Shown: positions 9,115 through 18,640, counted from the first letter of the stretch. The stretch: 57,023 nucleotides of DNA from Moraxella cuniculi DSM 21768 (GCF_900156515.1 NZ_FTNU01000016.1:1-57023), one strand, 5' to 3'. Notes: generated by a model from the letters alone, not told the origin. Program-made: numbers and translations.

Positions 9115-9184
9115 TGTAAAATTTTGTAACATTTATGCCAAATCCCATAAAATTCCTTGACAGTTTAAGTGGGGGGGGTAGAAT
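9115..9184 (+). promoter_or_regulatory. porin 2 promoter with G8 tract in the spacer (phase-variable candidate)
   Basis: TTGACA (9157-9162) and TAGAAT (9179-9184) are separated by 16 bp, of which the last eight are an uninterrupted G8 tract (9171-9178). Adding one G would give the optimal 17-bp spacing, while losing one would weaken the promoter. TGTAAAATTTTGTAACAT (9115-9132) lies 24 bp upstream of the -35 box, as in the first porin promoter. Slippage in a poly-G spacer is the established mechanism of meningococcal porA phase variation. Its use here is inference. Confidence 0.8.
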
Positions 9185-9229
9185 TTCAGTGTTGGTTTAT
9201 TTTGGCTTATTTTATTTTGGAGTATTGCG

Positions 9230-9916
9230 ATGAAAAAGATGATTTTAGCTACCGTATTGGCAGGTGTATCAAGCGTAGCTTTTGCAAATGTGTTAGGCGA
9301 TGGTCTGTATGTACAAGGTAATGTTGGCTATGCCAAATTACAGACCAAAGAGGGCAATCAGAAGCTAAAAGATAACAGCACAAGTTTTGGCGTGGCTTTT
9401 GGTAAAGACACTGGCAATGTGCGTTATGCAGTAGATTATACCAATTTTGGTACGCTTGAGCAAAAACAAACGGTGGTGTTTGACGCTGATATGCGAAATT
9501 TAGTTGCTGACATTACAAGGCAGGTTACAGGGCGGTCTGTCTTCATTTCATCAGCCAAAGCTAATGTCGTTACCAAGGTTAAAGCCCAGTCGCTTGGTAT
9601 GTCAGCGATTTATGACTTTGCTAATAATTCGGCATTTACGCCGTATGCAGGTCTGAGAGTGGGTGTGAATCAGTTAAAAGCAGATGTGGCTGTTACGACT
9701 GATATGGTGATCAATGGCGTTGCCTCCAGCAACACACAAAAAGCAAACAAAGCCAAAAGCACCAAAGTTGGTGCAGGCGTGGTAGCTGGTGTACAGTATG
9801 CCATCAATCCACAGCTGGCAGTAGATGCTGGCGTTGAGTATAACTATTTGGGTAAATTTGATAAAATTAAAGCAGATCAATACGGTGCAAAAGTTGGCTT
9901 GCGTTATAATTTTTAA
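9230..9916 (+). CDS. opacity-type outer membrane porin 2
   Basis: Paralogue of the preceding gene: a 228-aa precursor with signal peptide (MKKMILATVLAGVSSVAFA), amphipathic beta strands and the same C-terminal block ending in GLRYNF. It differs mainly by a longer predicted loop (about residues 83-123) between two strands, probably surface exposed. GGAG stands before the ATG. It has its own promoter and terminator. The poly-G spacer suggests on/off or graded expression of this copy only, while the first copy has a fixed spacer. Confidence 0.85.
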   Translation: MKKMILATVLAGVSSVAFANVLGDGLYVQGNVGYAKLQTKEGNQKLKDNSTSFGVAFGKDTGNVRYAVDYTNFGTLEQKQTVVFDADMRNLVADITRQVTGRSVFISSAKANVVTKVKAQSLGMSAIYDFANNSAFTPYAGLRVGVNQLKADVAVTTDMVINGVASSNTQKANKAKSTKVGAGVVAGVQYAINPQLAVDAGVEYNYLGKFDKIKADQYGAKVGLRYNF

Positions 9917-9942
9917 TCACGCCAATTAAAAGCGATGTATCT

Positions 9943-9974
9943 AGCCCATGGGTGTTTTGCCGATGGGCTTTTTT
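9943..9974 (+). terminator. terminator after porin 2
   Basis: AGCCCAT (9943-9949) pairs with ATGGGCT (9963-9969), followed by T residues to 9974. Confidence 0.85.
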
Positions 9975-10051
9975 GTTGTAATCTTAACAAATGCCCCAAT
10001 GCCTGCCGATTGTCAATCCCAATTGGCATGGCAGTATCTTTATAAAAAAAG

Positions 10052-10080
10052 CTGACAAATTGACAAAAATTTGTTATAAT
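10052..10080 (+). promoter_or_regulatory. rpsO promoter
   Basis: CTGACA (10052-10057), 17-bp spacer and a perfect TATAAT (10075-10080). rpsO therefore has its own promoter downstream of the porin insertion. Confidence 0.75.
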
Positions 10081-10167
10081 CATCAATCAGTGCCAATTGG
10101 CTTAGGCAGGCTTTCGCAATGCAATGCTTGCCCGAATGATATCGCATTGCCCAAATAGGAAACTGTT

Positions 10168-10434
10168 ATGCTAACGAACAAAGATCGTGAAGAAATCATC
10201 GCCAAATACAAGCGTGGCGAGAATGACACTGGTAGCCCAGAGGTGCAAGTTGCTCTTTTGACTGCTCGCATCAATGACTTACAAGACCACTTCAAAGCAC
10301 ACAAAGCTGACCATCACAGCCGCCGTGGTCTAATCCGCATGGTAAACCAACGCCGCAAATTGCTTGACTACCTAAAAGGTAAAGATCTAAATCGCTATAC
10401 CGATTTGATCGCTTCATTGGGTCTTCGCCGTTAA
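10168..10434 (+). CDS. rpsO: 30S ribosomal protein S15
   Basis: S15 is a primary 16S rRNA-binding protein of the central domain. The 88-aa length is standard, and the family signatures [32 protein letters not shown] and the C-terminal LIASLGLRR are all present. It is followed by a terminator and then pnp, the conserved rpsO-pnp order. In E. coli, S15 represses its own translation through a leader pseudoknot. The leader here (about 10087-10167) is long enough for that, but I did not establish a fold. Confidence 0.98.
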   Translation: MLTNKDREEIIAKYKRGENDTGSPEVQVALLTARINDLQDHFKAHKADHHSRRGLIRMVNQRRKLLDYLKGKDLNRYTDLIASLGLRR

Positions 10435-10467
10435 TTGGCAGTGTGGTGGCGTGTGTTACCACAGACG

Positions 10468-10495
10468 AAAACGGCGTGCTTTGGCGTGCCGTTTT
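10468..10495 (+). terminator. terminator between rpsO and pnp
   Basis: AAAACGGC (10468-10475) pairs with GCCGTTTT (10488-10495), with further T residues. It corresponds in position to the rpsO t1 terminator. Part of the transcription probably reads through into pnp. Confidence 0.75.
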
Positions 10496-10633
10496 TCTTT
10501 GAAATTTTTCTTAACAATCACATTCATCACCAAGCTGTGGCAAAAATTTAGAACTCTAAGGCATGAGATGTGCTGACAGATGTGATGCCTTAGGGCTTTA
10601 GATTTGGTCTGGCTTGCATAGATAGGAATCATT

Positions 10634-12724
10634 ATGTTTAATACCATTCGTCAAGAATTTCAATATGGCAATCAACAAGTTGTGCTAGAAACTGGTCGCA
10701 TCGCTCGCCAAGCCAATAGCGTGCTGGTGCATATGGGTGGCGTGTCGGTACTGGTTGCTGTGGTGGTACGCCCAGAGGCAGTTGCTGGACAGAATTTCTT
10801 CCCACTGACGGTTAATTATCAAGAAAAAATGTACGCTTCGGGCAAAATCCCCGGTGGTTATGGCAAGCGTGAAGGGCGTGCCAGTGAGTTTGAGACGCTG
10901 ACCAGCCGCTTAATTGACCGTCCAATTCGTCCACTATTCCCAGAAGGCTATTATAACGAAATTCAAGTAACCGCAACGGTTATCTCATCGGACAAGACCC
11001 AAGACGCTGATATTGCTGCCATGATTGGTGCGTCAGCTGCTCTTGCCATCTCACCAGCACCATTTAATGGACCAATCGGTGCCGCTCGTGTGGGCTTTAT
11101 CAATGGCGAATATGTGCTAAACCCAAATCTTGCCGAGATGAAGCAGAGTGATTTGGATTTGGTGGTGGCTGGTACAAAGGCAGCTGTGCTGATGGTGGAA
11201 TCAGAAGCCAAAGAACTGTCAGAGGATCAGATGCTTGGTGCGGTATTGTACGGACACGCCCAGCAACAAGTGGTGATTGATAATATCAATGCCTTTGCCG
11301 CAGCGGTTGGCAACGCCAAACAAGAGTTTGTCGCTCCTGTGATTAATGAGGCGTTAAACACGGCACTAAAAACCGCATTCACCGAAAAAGTGAGCGAGGC
11401 GTATACCATTACTGTCAAGCAAGATCGCTATGCTCGTTTAGATGAGCTACAAAATGAAGCGATTGAGACCTTGGCTGGTGATGCTGACAGTGAGGATTAT
11501 GCAGACAAGGTTGCAGAAATCAAGAGTTTGTTTGAGGAGCTAAAATACCGCACCGTGCGTGATAATATCCTATCAGGCAAACCACGCATTGATGGCCGTG
11601 ATCTTGAGACAGTGCGTGCGTTGGATATTCAGGTTGGTGTATTGCCTTATACGCATGGTTCGGCATTGTTCACTCGTGGCGAGACCCAAGCCTTGGTAGT
11701 AACAACACTTGGCACCACTCGCGATGTGAATTTGGTCGATACGCTGGCTGGCACCAAGCAAGATCATTTCATGCTGCATTATAATTTCCCACATTATTCA
11801 GTGGGTGAGACAGGTCGTGAAGGGGCTCCAAAACGCCGTGAAATCGGTCATGGACGCTTGGCTCGCCGTGGCGTACAAGCAATGTTGCCATCTGTCGATC
11901 GCTTCCCATATACCATTCGTGTGGTGTCCGAAATCACCGAATCAAACGGCTCATCATCAATGGCATCGGTCTGCGGTGCGTCATTGTCATTGATGGACGC
12001 AGGCGTACCACTAAAAGCCCCTGTAGCAGGTATCGCAATGGGCTTGGTCAAAGAAGGCGACCGCTTTGCTGTTTTGTCAGATATTTTGGGCGATGAAGAT
12101 CATTTGGGCGATATGGACTTTAAGGTGGCAGGTACTACCGAAGGTATTACCGCTTTGCAAATGGACATTAAAATCGAAGGCATCACTGCCGACATTATGG
12201 AACAGGCACTAAAACAAGCTTATGCAGGTCGTATCCATATCCTATCGGCGATGAATGAGGTTATCTCATCAAGCCGCACCGAGATTAATGCTCATGCACC
12301 AAACTATGCCACAATGAGCATTAATCCTGAAAAAATCCGTGATGTCATCGGCAAGGGTGGGGCAACCATTCGCCAGCTGACCGAAGACACAGGGGCGACC
12401 ATTGATATTGAGGACAATGGCACAATCCGTATCTTTGGTATGGACAAAGCATCAACGCGTGCTGCCATGGCACAGATTGAGGCGATTACTGCCGAAGTGG
12501 AAGTTGGTGCGGTATACGAAGGTGTGGTTGCTCGCATCGTGGAGTTTGGGGCGTTTGTTACCATTTTACCAGGTACGGACGGTTTGGTGCATATCAGCCA
12601 AATCTCTGATGAGCGCGTCGAAAATGTCAGCGATTACCTAAAAGAAGGTCAAACGGTCAAGGTGCAAGTGCAAGACATTGACAATCGTGGTCGCATTAAG
12701 CTAACCATGAAAGGTATTGAATAA
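10634..12724 (+). CDS. pnp: polyribonucleotide nucleotidyltransferase (PNPase)
   Basis: PNPase degrades RNA 3' to 5' by phosphorolysis and is a core member of the RNA degradosome. The 696-aa protein has two RNase PH domains (about 1-215 and 310-545) separated by an alpha-helical linker, a KH domain ([20 protein letters not shown] region, near 555-615) and a C-terminal S1 domain ([19 protein letters not shown] to the end). AGGAAT precedes the ATG. The 200-bp leader includes the rpsO terminator and probably sequences for post-transcriptional control as known in E. coli (RNase III and autoregulation), but that is by analogy. Confidence 0.98.
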   Translation: MFNTIRQEFQYGNQQVVLETGRIARQANSVLVHMGGVSVLVAVVVRPEAVAGQNFFPLTVNYQEKMYASGKIPGGYGKREGRASEFETLTSRLIDRPIRPLFPEGYYNEIQVTATVISSDKTQDADIAAMIGASAALAISPAPFNGPIGAARVGFINGEYVLNPNLAEMKQSDLDLVVAGTKAAVLMVESEAKELSEDQMLGAVLYGHAQQQVVIDNINAFAAAVGNAKQEFVAPVINEALNTALKTAFTEKVSEAYTITVKQDRYARLDELQNEAIETLAGDADSEDYADKVAEIKSLFEELKYRTVRDNILSGKPRIDGRDLETVRALDIQVGVLPYTHGSALFTRGETQALVVTTLGTTRDVNLVDTLAGTKQDHFMLHYNFPHYSVGETGREGAPKRREIGHGRLARRGVQAMLPSVDRFPYTIRVVSEITESNGSSSMASVCGASLSLMDAGVPLKAPVAGIAMGLVKEGDRFAVLSDILGDEDHLGDMDFKVAGTTEGITALQMDIKIEGITADIMEQALKQAYAGRIHILSAMNEVISSSRTEINAHAPNYATMSINPEKIRDVIGKGGATIRQLTEDTGATIDIEDNGTIRIFGMDKASTRAAMAQIEAITAEVEVGAVYEGVVARIVEFGAFVTILPGTDGLVHISQISDERVENVSDYLKEGQTVKVQVQDIDNRGRIKLTMKGIE

Positions 12725-12749
12725 CCAAAAATTGAGCTGATAGCAAGCC

Positions 12750-12776
12750 AAAACCCTGTCTGACGATGGGGTTTTG
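12750..12776 (+). terminator. terminator after pnp
   Basis: AAAACCC (12750-12756) pairs with GGGTTTT-type bases (12768-12775). pnp and the convergent rlmH meet here. The left arm repeats the AAAACCCTGTC of the infB terminator. Confidence 0.75.
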
Positions 12777-12862
12777 TTAATTATATCAACACAAACTGTG
12801 GCACGCATGGCTGATGGATTGGTGCCAAAAGATTTTTGCTTGGTGTGAGGTTTGGTTGTATT

Positions 12863-13345
12863 TTAACCACCTCGATGATAAGGGTGGTTATTAATAATAC
12901 TCATCGCACGGTACAGCTGCTCAATGAGTATGACACGAACCAATGGATGCGGCAGCGTCAAGTCCGACAGCGACCACTGAAAATCCGCCGCCTGCAACAG
13001 CGAGTTTGCCACGCCATCAGCTCCGCCGATAACCAGTGCGATATCACTGCCGTCTTGCATGGCGATGGACAGCTTGTCTGACAAGGTTTCGGTTGAGAGC
13101 ATTTTGCCCTTGACTTCAAGCAGCCACAGTTGCTCTTTTGGGTGTTTGGCGGCAAGTATGGTTGCAGCTTCGGTTTGTTTGTATTTTTCGATATCGGCAG
13201 TCGATGGATTTTTGCTGCGTTTGGCAGGGGGCAGTTCCACCATCTCAACGCTCATCATGGGCAAAATGCGTTTTAGGTACTCTTGAAATCCTGTCTGTAC
13301 CCAGCTTGGCATCTTATGACCGATGCTTAAAATTCTTAATTTCAT
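12863..13345 (-). CDS. rlmH: 23S rRNA (pseudouridine(1915)-N3)-methyltransferase RlmH
   Basis: RlmH is a SPOUT-class enzyme that methylates pseudouridine 1915 in helix 69 of 23S rRNA. From the start MKLRILSIGHKMPSWV the protein is 160 aa, the usual size. An upstream in-frame start would add four residues of no family similarity. The trefoil-knot SAM region (ALVIGGADGVANSLLQAA) and the C-terminal signature EQLYRAMSIINNHPYHRGG are clear. It is a single gene on the minus strand, convergent with pnp. Confidence 0.96.
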   Translation of the reverse strand: MKLRILSIGHKMPSWVQTGFQEYLKRILPMMSVEMVELPPAKRSKNPSTADIEKYKQTEAATILAAKHPKEQLWLLEVKGKMLSTETLSDKLSIAMQDGSDIALVIGGADGVANSLLQAADFQWSLSDLTLPHPLVRVILIEQLYRAMSIINNHPYHRGG

Positions 13346-13471
13346 AAAAAATTCCACAAAATAACGATATTTTACCGAAAATTCACAAAAAATCCCAGCA
13401 AAATCGCCCGAGATGATGGCGAAAATGCCAAAACTTTGCTATGCTACAGCGTACAAGATTTGGAGGTGATT

Positions 13472-13933
13472 ATGGTACAACAACACGACCCTCGCTATGA
13501 CGACAGCGAATATCAATACGCAGGATTTTGGGTGCGGCTTGTTGCCCAATTGGTGGATAGCTTGATATTTGTTTTGCTGACTTTGCCGCTTATGTATTAT
13601 CAGTGGCAGCAGATAGCAAATATGCCGATTGAGGAGATACCTGTTTATAGCCCTATGGATATTGTGATAAACCTTGTGTTTGCGGTGGCGGTGATTATCT
13701 TTTGGGTGAAAAAAGGGGCGACACCGGGCAAAATGCTGTTTGGTTTACAAATTCGTGATGCCAAAACAGGGGCGTTTATCAGTGTGCCAAGGGCGTTACT
13801 TCGCTATTTTATTGGCTATACGGTGTCGGCACTGGTGCTGGGTTTGGGCTTTATTTGGGCAGGATTTGATGCCAAAAAGCAAGGCTGGCATGATAAAATT
13901 GCTGGCACTGTGGTTGTTAAACGCATTCGCTAA
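13472..13933 (+). CDS. RDD family membrane protein
   Basis: The 153-aa protein carries the RDD domain: YAGFWVRLVAQLVDSLIF at the start of the first membrane helix, three to four hydrophobic segments (about 27-46, 66-85, 110-140) and the GATPGKMLFGLQIRDAKTG motif between helices. Family function is poorly defined; some members are implicated in ion or sodium/proton transport. The start at 13472 is set by a near-perfect ribosome binding site, GGAGGTGAT (13462-13470). The next gene, yraN, begins a few bases after the stop, so they are probably co-transcribed. Confidence 0.88.
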   Translation: MVQQHDPRYDDSEYQYAGFWVRLVAQLVDSLIFVLLTLPLMYYQWQQIANMPIEEIPVYSPMDIVINLVFAVAVIIFWVKKGATPGKMLFGLQIRDAKTGAFISVPRALLRYFIGYTVSALVLGLGFIWAGFDAKKQGWHDKIAGTVVVKRIR

Positions 13934-13938
13934 ACAAA

Positions 13939-14310
13939 ATGGCGAAAACTGCCAAAATGCGACAGGGGGCGTTTTATGAAATGCAGGCACAACTCATTTT
14001 ATGTCAGGCAGGGCTACAGATTGTTGCTACAAATTTTATCGCTACAGGCATTGGTGAGATTGACATCATTGCCACACCCAGCCAACAATCGCTGCTGATA
14101 TTTGTTGAGGTCAGAAGTCGCAAAAAATCACAGTTTGGTACAGCGGCTGATAGTATTAGCCCGACAAAACAGGGGCGAATTTATCGCACTGCCGAGTATT
14201 TTTTGCAGCAGCACCCTGAATATGCTGAGTATGAGTGCCGTTTTGATGTGCTGTTGTTTGATGTGATGGCAGATGGCGTGGTGCATGAATGGCTGGTGGC
14301 GGCATTTTAG
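13939..14310 (+). CDS. YraN family protein (UPF0102, endonuclease-like fold)
   Basis: The 123-aa protein matches the UPF0102/YraN family with a restriction-endonuclease-like core: the GEIDIIA strand, FVEVRSRK (the E-x-K-type motif) and a C-terminal CRFDVLLFD block. The family N terminus usually reads G-x-x-x-E-x-x-A, here GAFYEMQAQ. The biological role is unknown in most bacteria. It sits between the RDD gene and a DolP-like lipoprotein gene, echoing the yraN-dolP neighbourhood of Enterobacteria. Confidence 0.9.
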   Translation: MAKTAKMRQGAFYEMQAQLILCQAGLQIVATNFIATGIGEIDIIATPSQQSLLIFVEVRSRKKSQFGTAADSISPTKQGRIYRTAEYFLQQHPEYAEYECRFDVLLFDVMADGVVHEWLVAAF

Positions 14311-14397
14311 CTTGGACAGGCTTGGGCATGGCATGATAATGTGGCAACACAGTCAAATAACGACAAAATAGCAAATTTATTAAAGAGAGTTTGTATT

Positions 14398-15093
14398 ATG
14401 AATAAAGTATTGATTGCAATGATGGCATCAATGATGGCATTGACCGCTTGCACCACAAATGGGGGTAGTGTTGGGGCGGATGCGATGGGGCGTAGTATCC
14501 CAGAGCGTCTAAGCGACACCAGCATTGAGCTGACGGCACGCCGCAATTTGGCAACCATTGACGGCATTAATCAAAATAATGCACGCATTGCCATCGATGG
14601 CTATTTGCGAGAGGTGCTTTTGACAGGTGAAGTGCCAAGCGAGCAAATCAAAGCAGAAATCGGACGCACCATTGAATCAATGCGTGGCGTGGCAAAAGTG
14701 TTCAATTACCTTACCGTTACTGATATTCCCAAAAGCCAAAGCCACACAGTGCATGAGAACTATCTGCGTTCTAAGATTAATGCACGGCTGCTTGCCAATC
14801 GCGATGTCAAATCCTCACAATACAAAATCATCGTCCGTGATAGCACCGCCTATATCATGGGCTATCTTACCTCAGCTCAGCAAGATGAGATTTTGGCAGC
14901 TGTGCAGGCCACCTCTGGCATGGCAAAGGCGGTAACTTTGACCACTTTGGTTGAGATGGCTCCTGCGGTTGAGGATTTGCCAGCGGTTGATGGTGCAACT
15001 GGCAGTTACACGCTCCAAGAGATTTATACGCCCGATGCGACAAATACCGCACCGAGCAATACACCGCCTGTGTTTGGCACGCCAAGTGAATAA
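14398..15093 (+). CDS. BON domain lipoprotein, DolP/YraP-like
   Basis: A 231-aa lipoprotein with a type II signal peptide (MALTAC lipobox, Cys at about residue 18) and two BON domains (about 45-110 and 120-190), with ARIAIDGYLREVLLTGEVPSE in the first and YIMGYLTSAQQDEILAAV in the second. DolP-type proteins sit in the outer membrane inner leaflet and support membrane integrity and BAM function. The start at 14398 has AAAGAGAG upstream; a longer in-frame reading would hide the signal peptide. The C-terminal 40 residues are Pro/Thr/Ala-rich and probably disordered. Confidence 0.9.
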   Translation: MNKVLIAMMASMMALTACTTNGGSVGADAMGRSIPERLSDTSIELTARRNLATIDGINQNNARIAIDGYLREVLLTGEVPSEQIKAEIGRTIESMRGVAKVFNYLTVTDIPKSQSHTVHENYLRSKINARLLANRDVKSSQYKIIVRDSTAYIMGYLTSAQQDEILAAVQATSGMAKAVTLTTLVEMAPAVEDLPAVDGATGSYTLQEIYTPDATNTAPSNTPPVFGTPSE

Positions 15094-15175
15094 TTTTGTT
15101 ATCAATTGACAAAAATTACGCAAGCTGGGCAGTAGTTTGTTATAATAGTTGATTTGCAAACAGATGAGAAGTTTT

Positions 15176-15418
15176 ATGAATGCACAAGAGTTGATTGACC
15201 TGTTGCGTCCACATTTTCCAAAGGCTCATATTGATGCAGTCAATCAGGGCAATAAGTTTGAGCTGCTGATTGTTGATGAAGCATTTGATAATAAGCGACT
15301 GGTAGCACGCCAGCAGATGATTTTTGCATTGGTCAATGAGCATATCCAAAGCGGTGCCATGCACGCCTTGACAATCCATGCTCTGACTCCTGATGAATAT
15401 GCCAGCAAACAGGCTTGA
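15176..15418 (+). CDS. ibaG: BolA-family protein IbaG
   Basis: An 80-aa BolA-fold protein, linked in the family to iron-sulfur trafficking with monothiol glutaredoxins and to acid stress. Visible family features are the helix-turn NAQELIDLLRPHFP, the AFDNKRLVARQQMIFALV helix and the C-terminal HALTIHALTPDEY. GAGAAG precedes the ATG at 15176. It lies 15 bp before murA, the conserved ibaG-murA pair. Confidence 0.93.
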   Translation: MNAQELIDLLRPHFPKAHIDAVNQGNKFELLIVDEAFDNKRLVARQQMIFALVNEHIQSGAMHALTIHALTPDEYASKQA

Positions 15419-15433
15419 TAATACGAGAATTTT

Positions 15434-16696
15434 ATGGACAAATTTAAAATCATAGGCAGCAGTCGCATCGCAGGCGAGGTGAGTATCTCTGGCTCAAAAA
15501 ATGCCGCATTGCCCTTGCTTGCTGCCATGCTGTTACCCAATGATGAAACTGTACTGCACAATGTGCCAACACTAAAAGACACACAAACGCTCATCGAGCT
15601 AATCGCAGGCACAGGCGTTAAGATTGATAAGCAGGGCAATACAGTAACCGCCAATGCACGCACGGTGAATAATTATTACGCACCTTATGAATTGGTGCGA
15701 ACCATGAGAGCGTCAATTTTGGTACTGGGGCCACTTTTGGCACGATTTGGCGAGGCAGAAGTGTCATTGCCGGGTGGATGTTCTATCGGTTCACGACCTG
15801 TTGATCAGCACCTAAAGGCATTCGAGGCGATGGGTGCTACCATCACTGTCGAAAATGGCTATGTCAAAGCCAAAGCACCAGCAGGCGGTCGGTTGATAGG
15901 GTGTGATTTTAGCTTTGATATGGTAACTGTTGGCGGTACAGAGAATGTCATCATGGCGGCGGCTCTGGCAAAAGGCACAACACGCCTAGAAAACTGTGCC
16001 ACTGAGCCTGAAGTGGTTGATTTGGCAAATATGCTGGTGGCGATGGGAGCAAAAATCAGCGGTATTGGCAGCACCACGATGGTGATCGAGGGCGTGGATA
16101 GTTTGCATGGTTGTGAATACAGTGTCATTGCTGATCGTATTGAGACAGGGTCTTATTTGGCTGGGGCTTTGATGAGCTGTGGCGATGTGCTGACCAAGAA
16201 TACTTCGGCAGAATTTTTGCACCCTGTACTAAAAAAATTCGAGGCGATGGGTGCGACCATCACCACGGGCGAGGACTGGATTCGTGCTGTTATGCACACC
16301 AGACCGAAGGCGGTGGATATTCGCACACAGGTGCATCCTGGTTTTCCGACCGATATGCAGGCACAGCTGATGGCGGTGTGTTGCTTGGCGGACGGCACCA
16401 GCACAATCATTGAGAATATTTTTGAAAATCGTTTTATGCATGTGCCAGAGTTGCAACGCATGGGGGCAAAGGTGCGTGTTGATGGGCATACTGCCATCGT
16501 TGAAGGGGTGGAGAAGTTCATGCCAGCACCTGTGATGGCGACCGATTTGCGTGCTTCGATGTCTTTGGTGATGGCGGCTGCCTGTGCCGAAGGCGAGAGT
16601 ATCATTGACCGCATTTATCACATTGATCGTGGTTATGATGATGTTGAAAATAAATTGCGAGCCTTGGGTGTCAATATCGAACGCATCAGTGGCTAG
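15434..16696 (+). CDS. murA: UDP-N-acetylglucosamine 1-carboxyvinyltransferase
   Basis: MurA transfers enolpyruvate from PEP to UDP-GlcNAc, the first committed step of peptidoglycan synthesis and the fosfomycin target. The 420-aa protein is of standard length. SGSKNAALP holds the substrate-binding Lys22, and [16 protein letters not shown] holds the active-site Cys116, so this is the fosfomycin-sensitive Cys form. The two inside-out alpha/beta domains show as repeated GA.i..D/ENGYV-type units. It follows ibaG closely and ends in a strong terminator. Confidence 0.98.
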   Translation: MDKFKIIGSSRIAGEVSISGSKNAALPLLAAMLLPNDETVLHNVPTLKDTQTLIELIAGTGVKIDKQGNTVTANARTVNNYYAPYELVRTMRASILVLGPLLARFGEAEVSLPGGCSIGSRPVDQHLKAFEAMGATITVENGYVKAKAPAGGRLIGCDFSFDMVTVGGTENVIMAAALAKGTTRLENCATEPEVVDLANMLVAMGAKISGIGSTTMVIEGVDSLHGCEYSVIADRIETGSYLAGALMSCGDVLTKNTSAEFLHPVLKKFEAMGATITTGEDWIRAVMHTRPKAVDIRTQVHPGFPTDMQAQLMAVCCLADGTSTIIENIFENRFMHVPELQRMGAKVRVDGHTAIVEGVEKFMPAPVMATDLRASMSLVMAAACAEGESIIDRIYHIDRGYDDVENKLRALGVNIERISG

Positions 16697-16700
16697 AGTG

Positions 16701-16982
16701 CTATTTGATGCCAAGCAAGCATTGTATCGGTGCTTGCTTTTTTATTTGCCAATCCCTCTTTTTTAAGGCAGCGTGGGTGAAATCTTTTATCAGTCGGCTT
16801 TTGCCACAATCAGGAGAAATGTCAAAGTTTGTTTTGATGGGTGTTAATGCCTTTACAAAGTGTGGCTCATTAACTTGATTGTTGGCAGAATTGGCTGATT
16901 GTGATGATGATTTGCCAATCATGGATAAAATGACGATAAAGGTAACAAGATAACCGCACCAAGTGTTATCAATTTTTGTCAA
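16701..16982 (-). CDS. doubtful small secreted protein, 93 aa
   Basis: This is the only reading frame of note in the 405-bp gap between murA and the fumarase gene. It has a possible signal or membrane segment (GYLVTFIVILSMIG) followed by a Ser/Asn-rich stretch and a basic C terminus. Against it: its 3' end runs through the murA terminator hairpin and its ribosome binding site is poor. I recognise no family. It may be spurious. Confidence 0.25.
   Translation of the reverse strand: MTKIDNTWCGYLVTFIVILSMIGKSSSQSANSANNQVNEPHFVKALTPIKTNFDISPDCGKSRLIKDFTHAALKKRDWQIKKQAPIQCLLGIK
16713..16743 (+). terminator. terminator after murA
   Basis: AAGCAAGCA (16713-16721) pairs with TGCTTGCTT (16731-16739) followed by T residues. 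Confidence 0.9.
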
Positions 16983-16995
16983 AAAATGCTAAAAT
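16966..16995 (+). promoter_or_regulatory. possible fumarase promoter
   Basis: TTATCA (16966-16971), 18-bp spacer and TAAAAT (16990-16995) lie about 105 bp before the fumarase start. It is a moderate match to the consensus. A TTGTCA at 16976 is too close to the same -10 box. Confidence 0.4.
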
Positions 16996-17101
16996 GGTAC
17001 AGATTATCACCGCTAATGTGGGTGATGACAACCAACAATGCCTTGCATTAAATTTAGCCGTTTGTGTGCTGATTGCACCAAATTAGCCAGAAGGATTTAT
17101 C

Positions 17102-18628
17102 ATGACTGTGATTAAGCAAGAAGACTTTATCCAAAGCATTGCTGATGCTTTTCAGTACATCAGTTATTACCACCCAACCGATTATATTACCGCACTTAGT
17201 GCCGCACTTGAGCGTGAAGAAAACCCTGCCGCTCGTGATGCGATGACGCAGATTCTGGTAAATAGTCGTATGTGTGCTGAGGGCAAACGCCCCATCTGCC
17301 AAGACACAGGGATTGCAACTGTATTTTTGAAAGTGGGCATGAATGTGCAATGGGACAGCACAATGAGCGTGGCAGAGATGGTCAATGAGGGCGTTCGCCG
17401 TGCTTATAACCACCCTGACAACAAACTGCGTGCCTCAGTGCTGGCCGACCCTGCTGGCAAACGCACCAACACCAAGGATAATACACCTGCGGTCATTCAT
17501 ATGGAAATTGTCGCTGGTGATACTGTTGATGTAACTTGTGCGGCCAAAGGCGGCGGCAGTGAAAACAAATCAAAACTTGCGATGCTAAACCCTTCGGACA
17601 GTATTGTTGATTGGGTGCTAAAAACCGTGCCAACCATGGGTGCTGGTTGGTGTCCGCCGGGGATTTTGGGCATTGGCATTGGCGGTACGCCAGAAAAGGC
17701 AGCATTGCTTGCCAAAGAATCGCTGATGAGCCATATTGACATTCATGAATTAAAGGCAAAAGCCGACAGCGGTGCTGAATTGACCACAACCGAGAGCTTG
17801 CGTCTGGAGCTGTATGAGAAGGTCAATGCACTGGGTATCGGTGCACAGGGCTTGGGCGGTTTAACCACAGTGCTTGATGTGAAGATTTTGGATTATCCAA
17901 CGCACGCTGCCAGTAAGCCTGTTGCCATGATTCCAAACTGTGCTGCCACTCGCCACATTCATTTTGAGCTAGATGGTACAGGGCCTGCCGCCTTGACACC
18001 GCCAAGTCTTGATGCTTATCCAGACATTACTTACAGCCCAGACAATGGCAAGCGAGTGAATGTTGATACGCTGACCAAAGAAGAAGTGGCAAGCTGGAAG
18101 ACGGGCGATGTATTGCTATTGTCTGGCAAAATCTACACAGGTCGCGATGCAGCACACAAACGCATGACAGATATGCTAAGTAAGGGTGAAACCCTGCCTG
18201 TGGATTTCACCAACAAGCTGATTTATTATGTCGGGCCTGTTGATCCTGTGCGTGATGAAGTTGTCGGTCCAGCAGGCCCAACGACTGCAACGCGTATGGA
18301 CAAATTCACACGACAAATGCTTGAACAGACAGGGCTTTTGGGCATGATTGGTAAATCAGAGCGAGGCGAGGCAGCGTGTCAAGCGATTGCTGATAACAAG
18401 GCGGTGTATTTAATGGCAGTTGGTGGCTCGGCCTATTTGGTATCAAAAGCCATCAAAAATGCCAAAGTCGTCGCATTTGCCGAACTTGGCATGGAAGCGA
18501 TTTATGAATTTGAGGTCAAGGATATGCCAGTTACTGTGGCTGTAGACAGTCAGGGCAGCTCTGTCCATGCCACGGCACCGAAGATTTGGCAGGTAAAAAT
18601 TGGCAAAATCCCTGTTGTAGATGCTTAA
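17102..18628 (+). CDS. class I fumarate hydratase (4Fe-4S)
   Basis: Fumarase of the oxygen-sensitive iron-sulfur class (FumA/FumB type), interconverting fumarate and malate in the TCA cycle. At 508 aa it carries the N-terminal alpha catalytic region with PICQDTGIATVF, AAKGGGSENKS and GWCPPGILGIGIGG, whose cysteines are candidates for the cluster, and the C-terminal beta domain with LLSGKIYTGRDAAHKR and VGPAGPTTATRMD. It is a single gene, preceded by a weak promoter and followed by a strong terminator. Whether a class II fumC also exists cannot be seen. Confidence 0.95.
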   Translation: MTVIKQEDFIQSIADAFQYISYYHPTDYITALSAALEREENPAARDAMTQILVNSRMCAEGKRPICQDTGIATVFLKVGMNVQWDSTMSVAEMVNEGVRRAYNHPDNKLRASVLADPAGKRTNTKDNTPAVIHMEIVAGDTVDVTCAAKGGGSENKSKLAMLNPSDSIVDWVLKTVPTMGAGWCPPGILGIGIGGTPEKAALLAKESLMSHIDIHELKAKADSGAELTTTESLRLELYEKVNALGIGAQGLGGLTTVLDVKILDYPTHAASKPVAMIPNCAATRHIHFELDGTGPAALTPPSLDAYPDITYSPDNGKRVNVDTLTKEEVASWKTGDVLLLSGKIYTGRDAAHKRMTDMLSKGETLPVDFTNKLIYYVGPVDPVRDEVVGPAGPTTATRMDKFTRQMLEQTGLLGMIGKSERGEAACQAIADNKAVYLMAVGGSAYLVSKAIKNAKVVAFAELGMEAIYEFEVKDMPVTVAVDSQGSSVHATAPKIWQVKIGKIPVVDA

Positions 18629-18640
18629 GCCACTGCCCAA

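Noticed and set aside
10060-10080. TTGACA at 10060 as the rpsO -35 box
   Set aside because: It is 9 bp from the TATAAT box, too close. CTGACA at 10052 has the correct 17-bp spacing.
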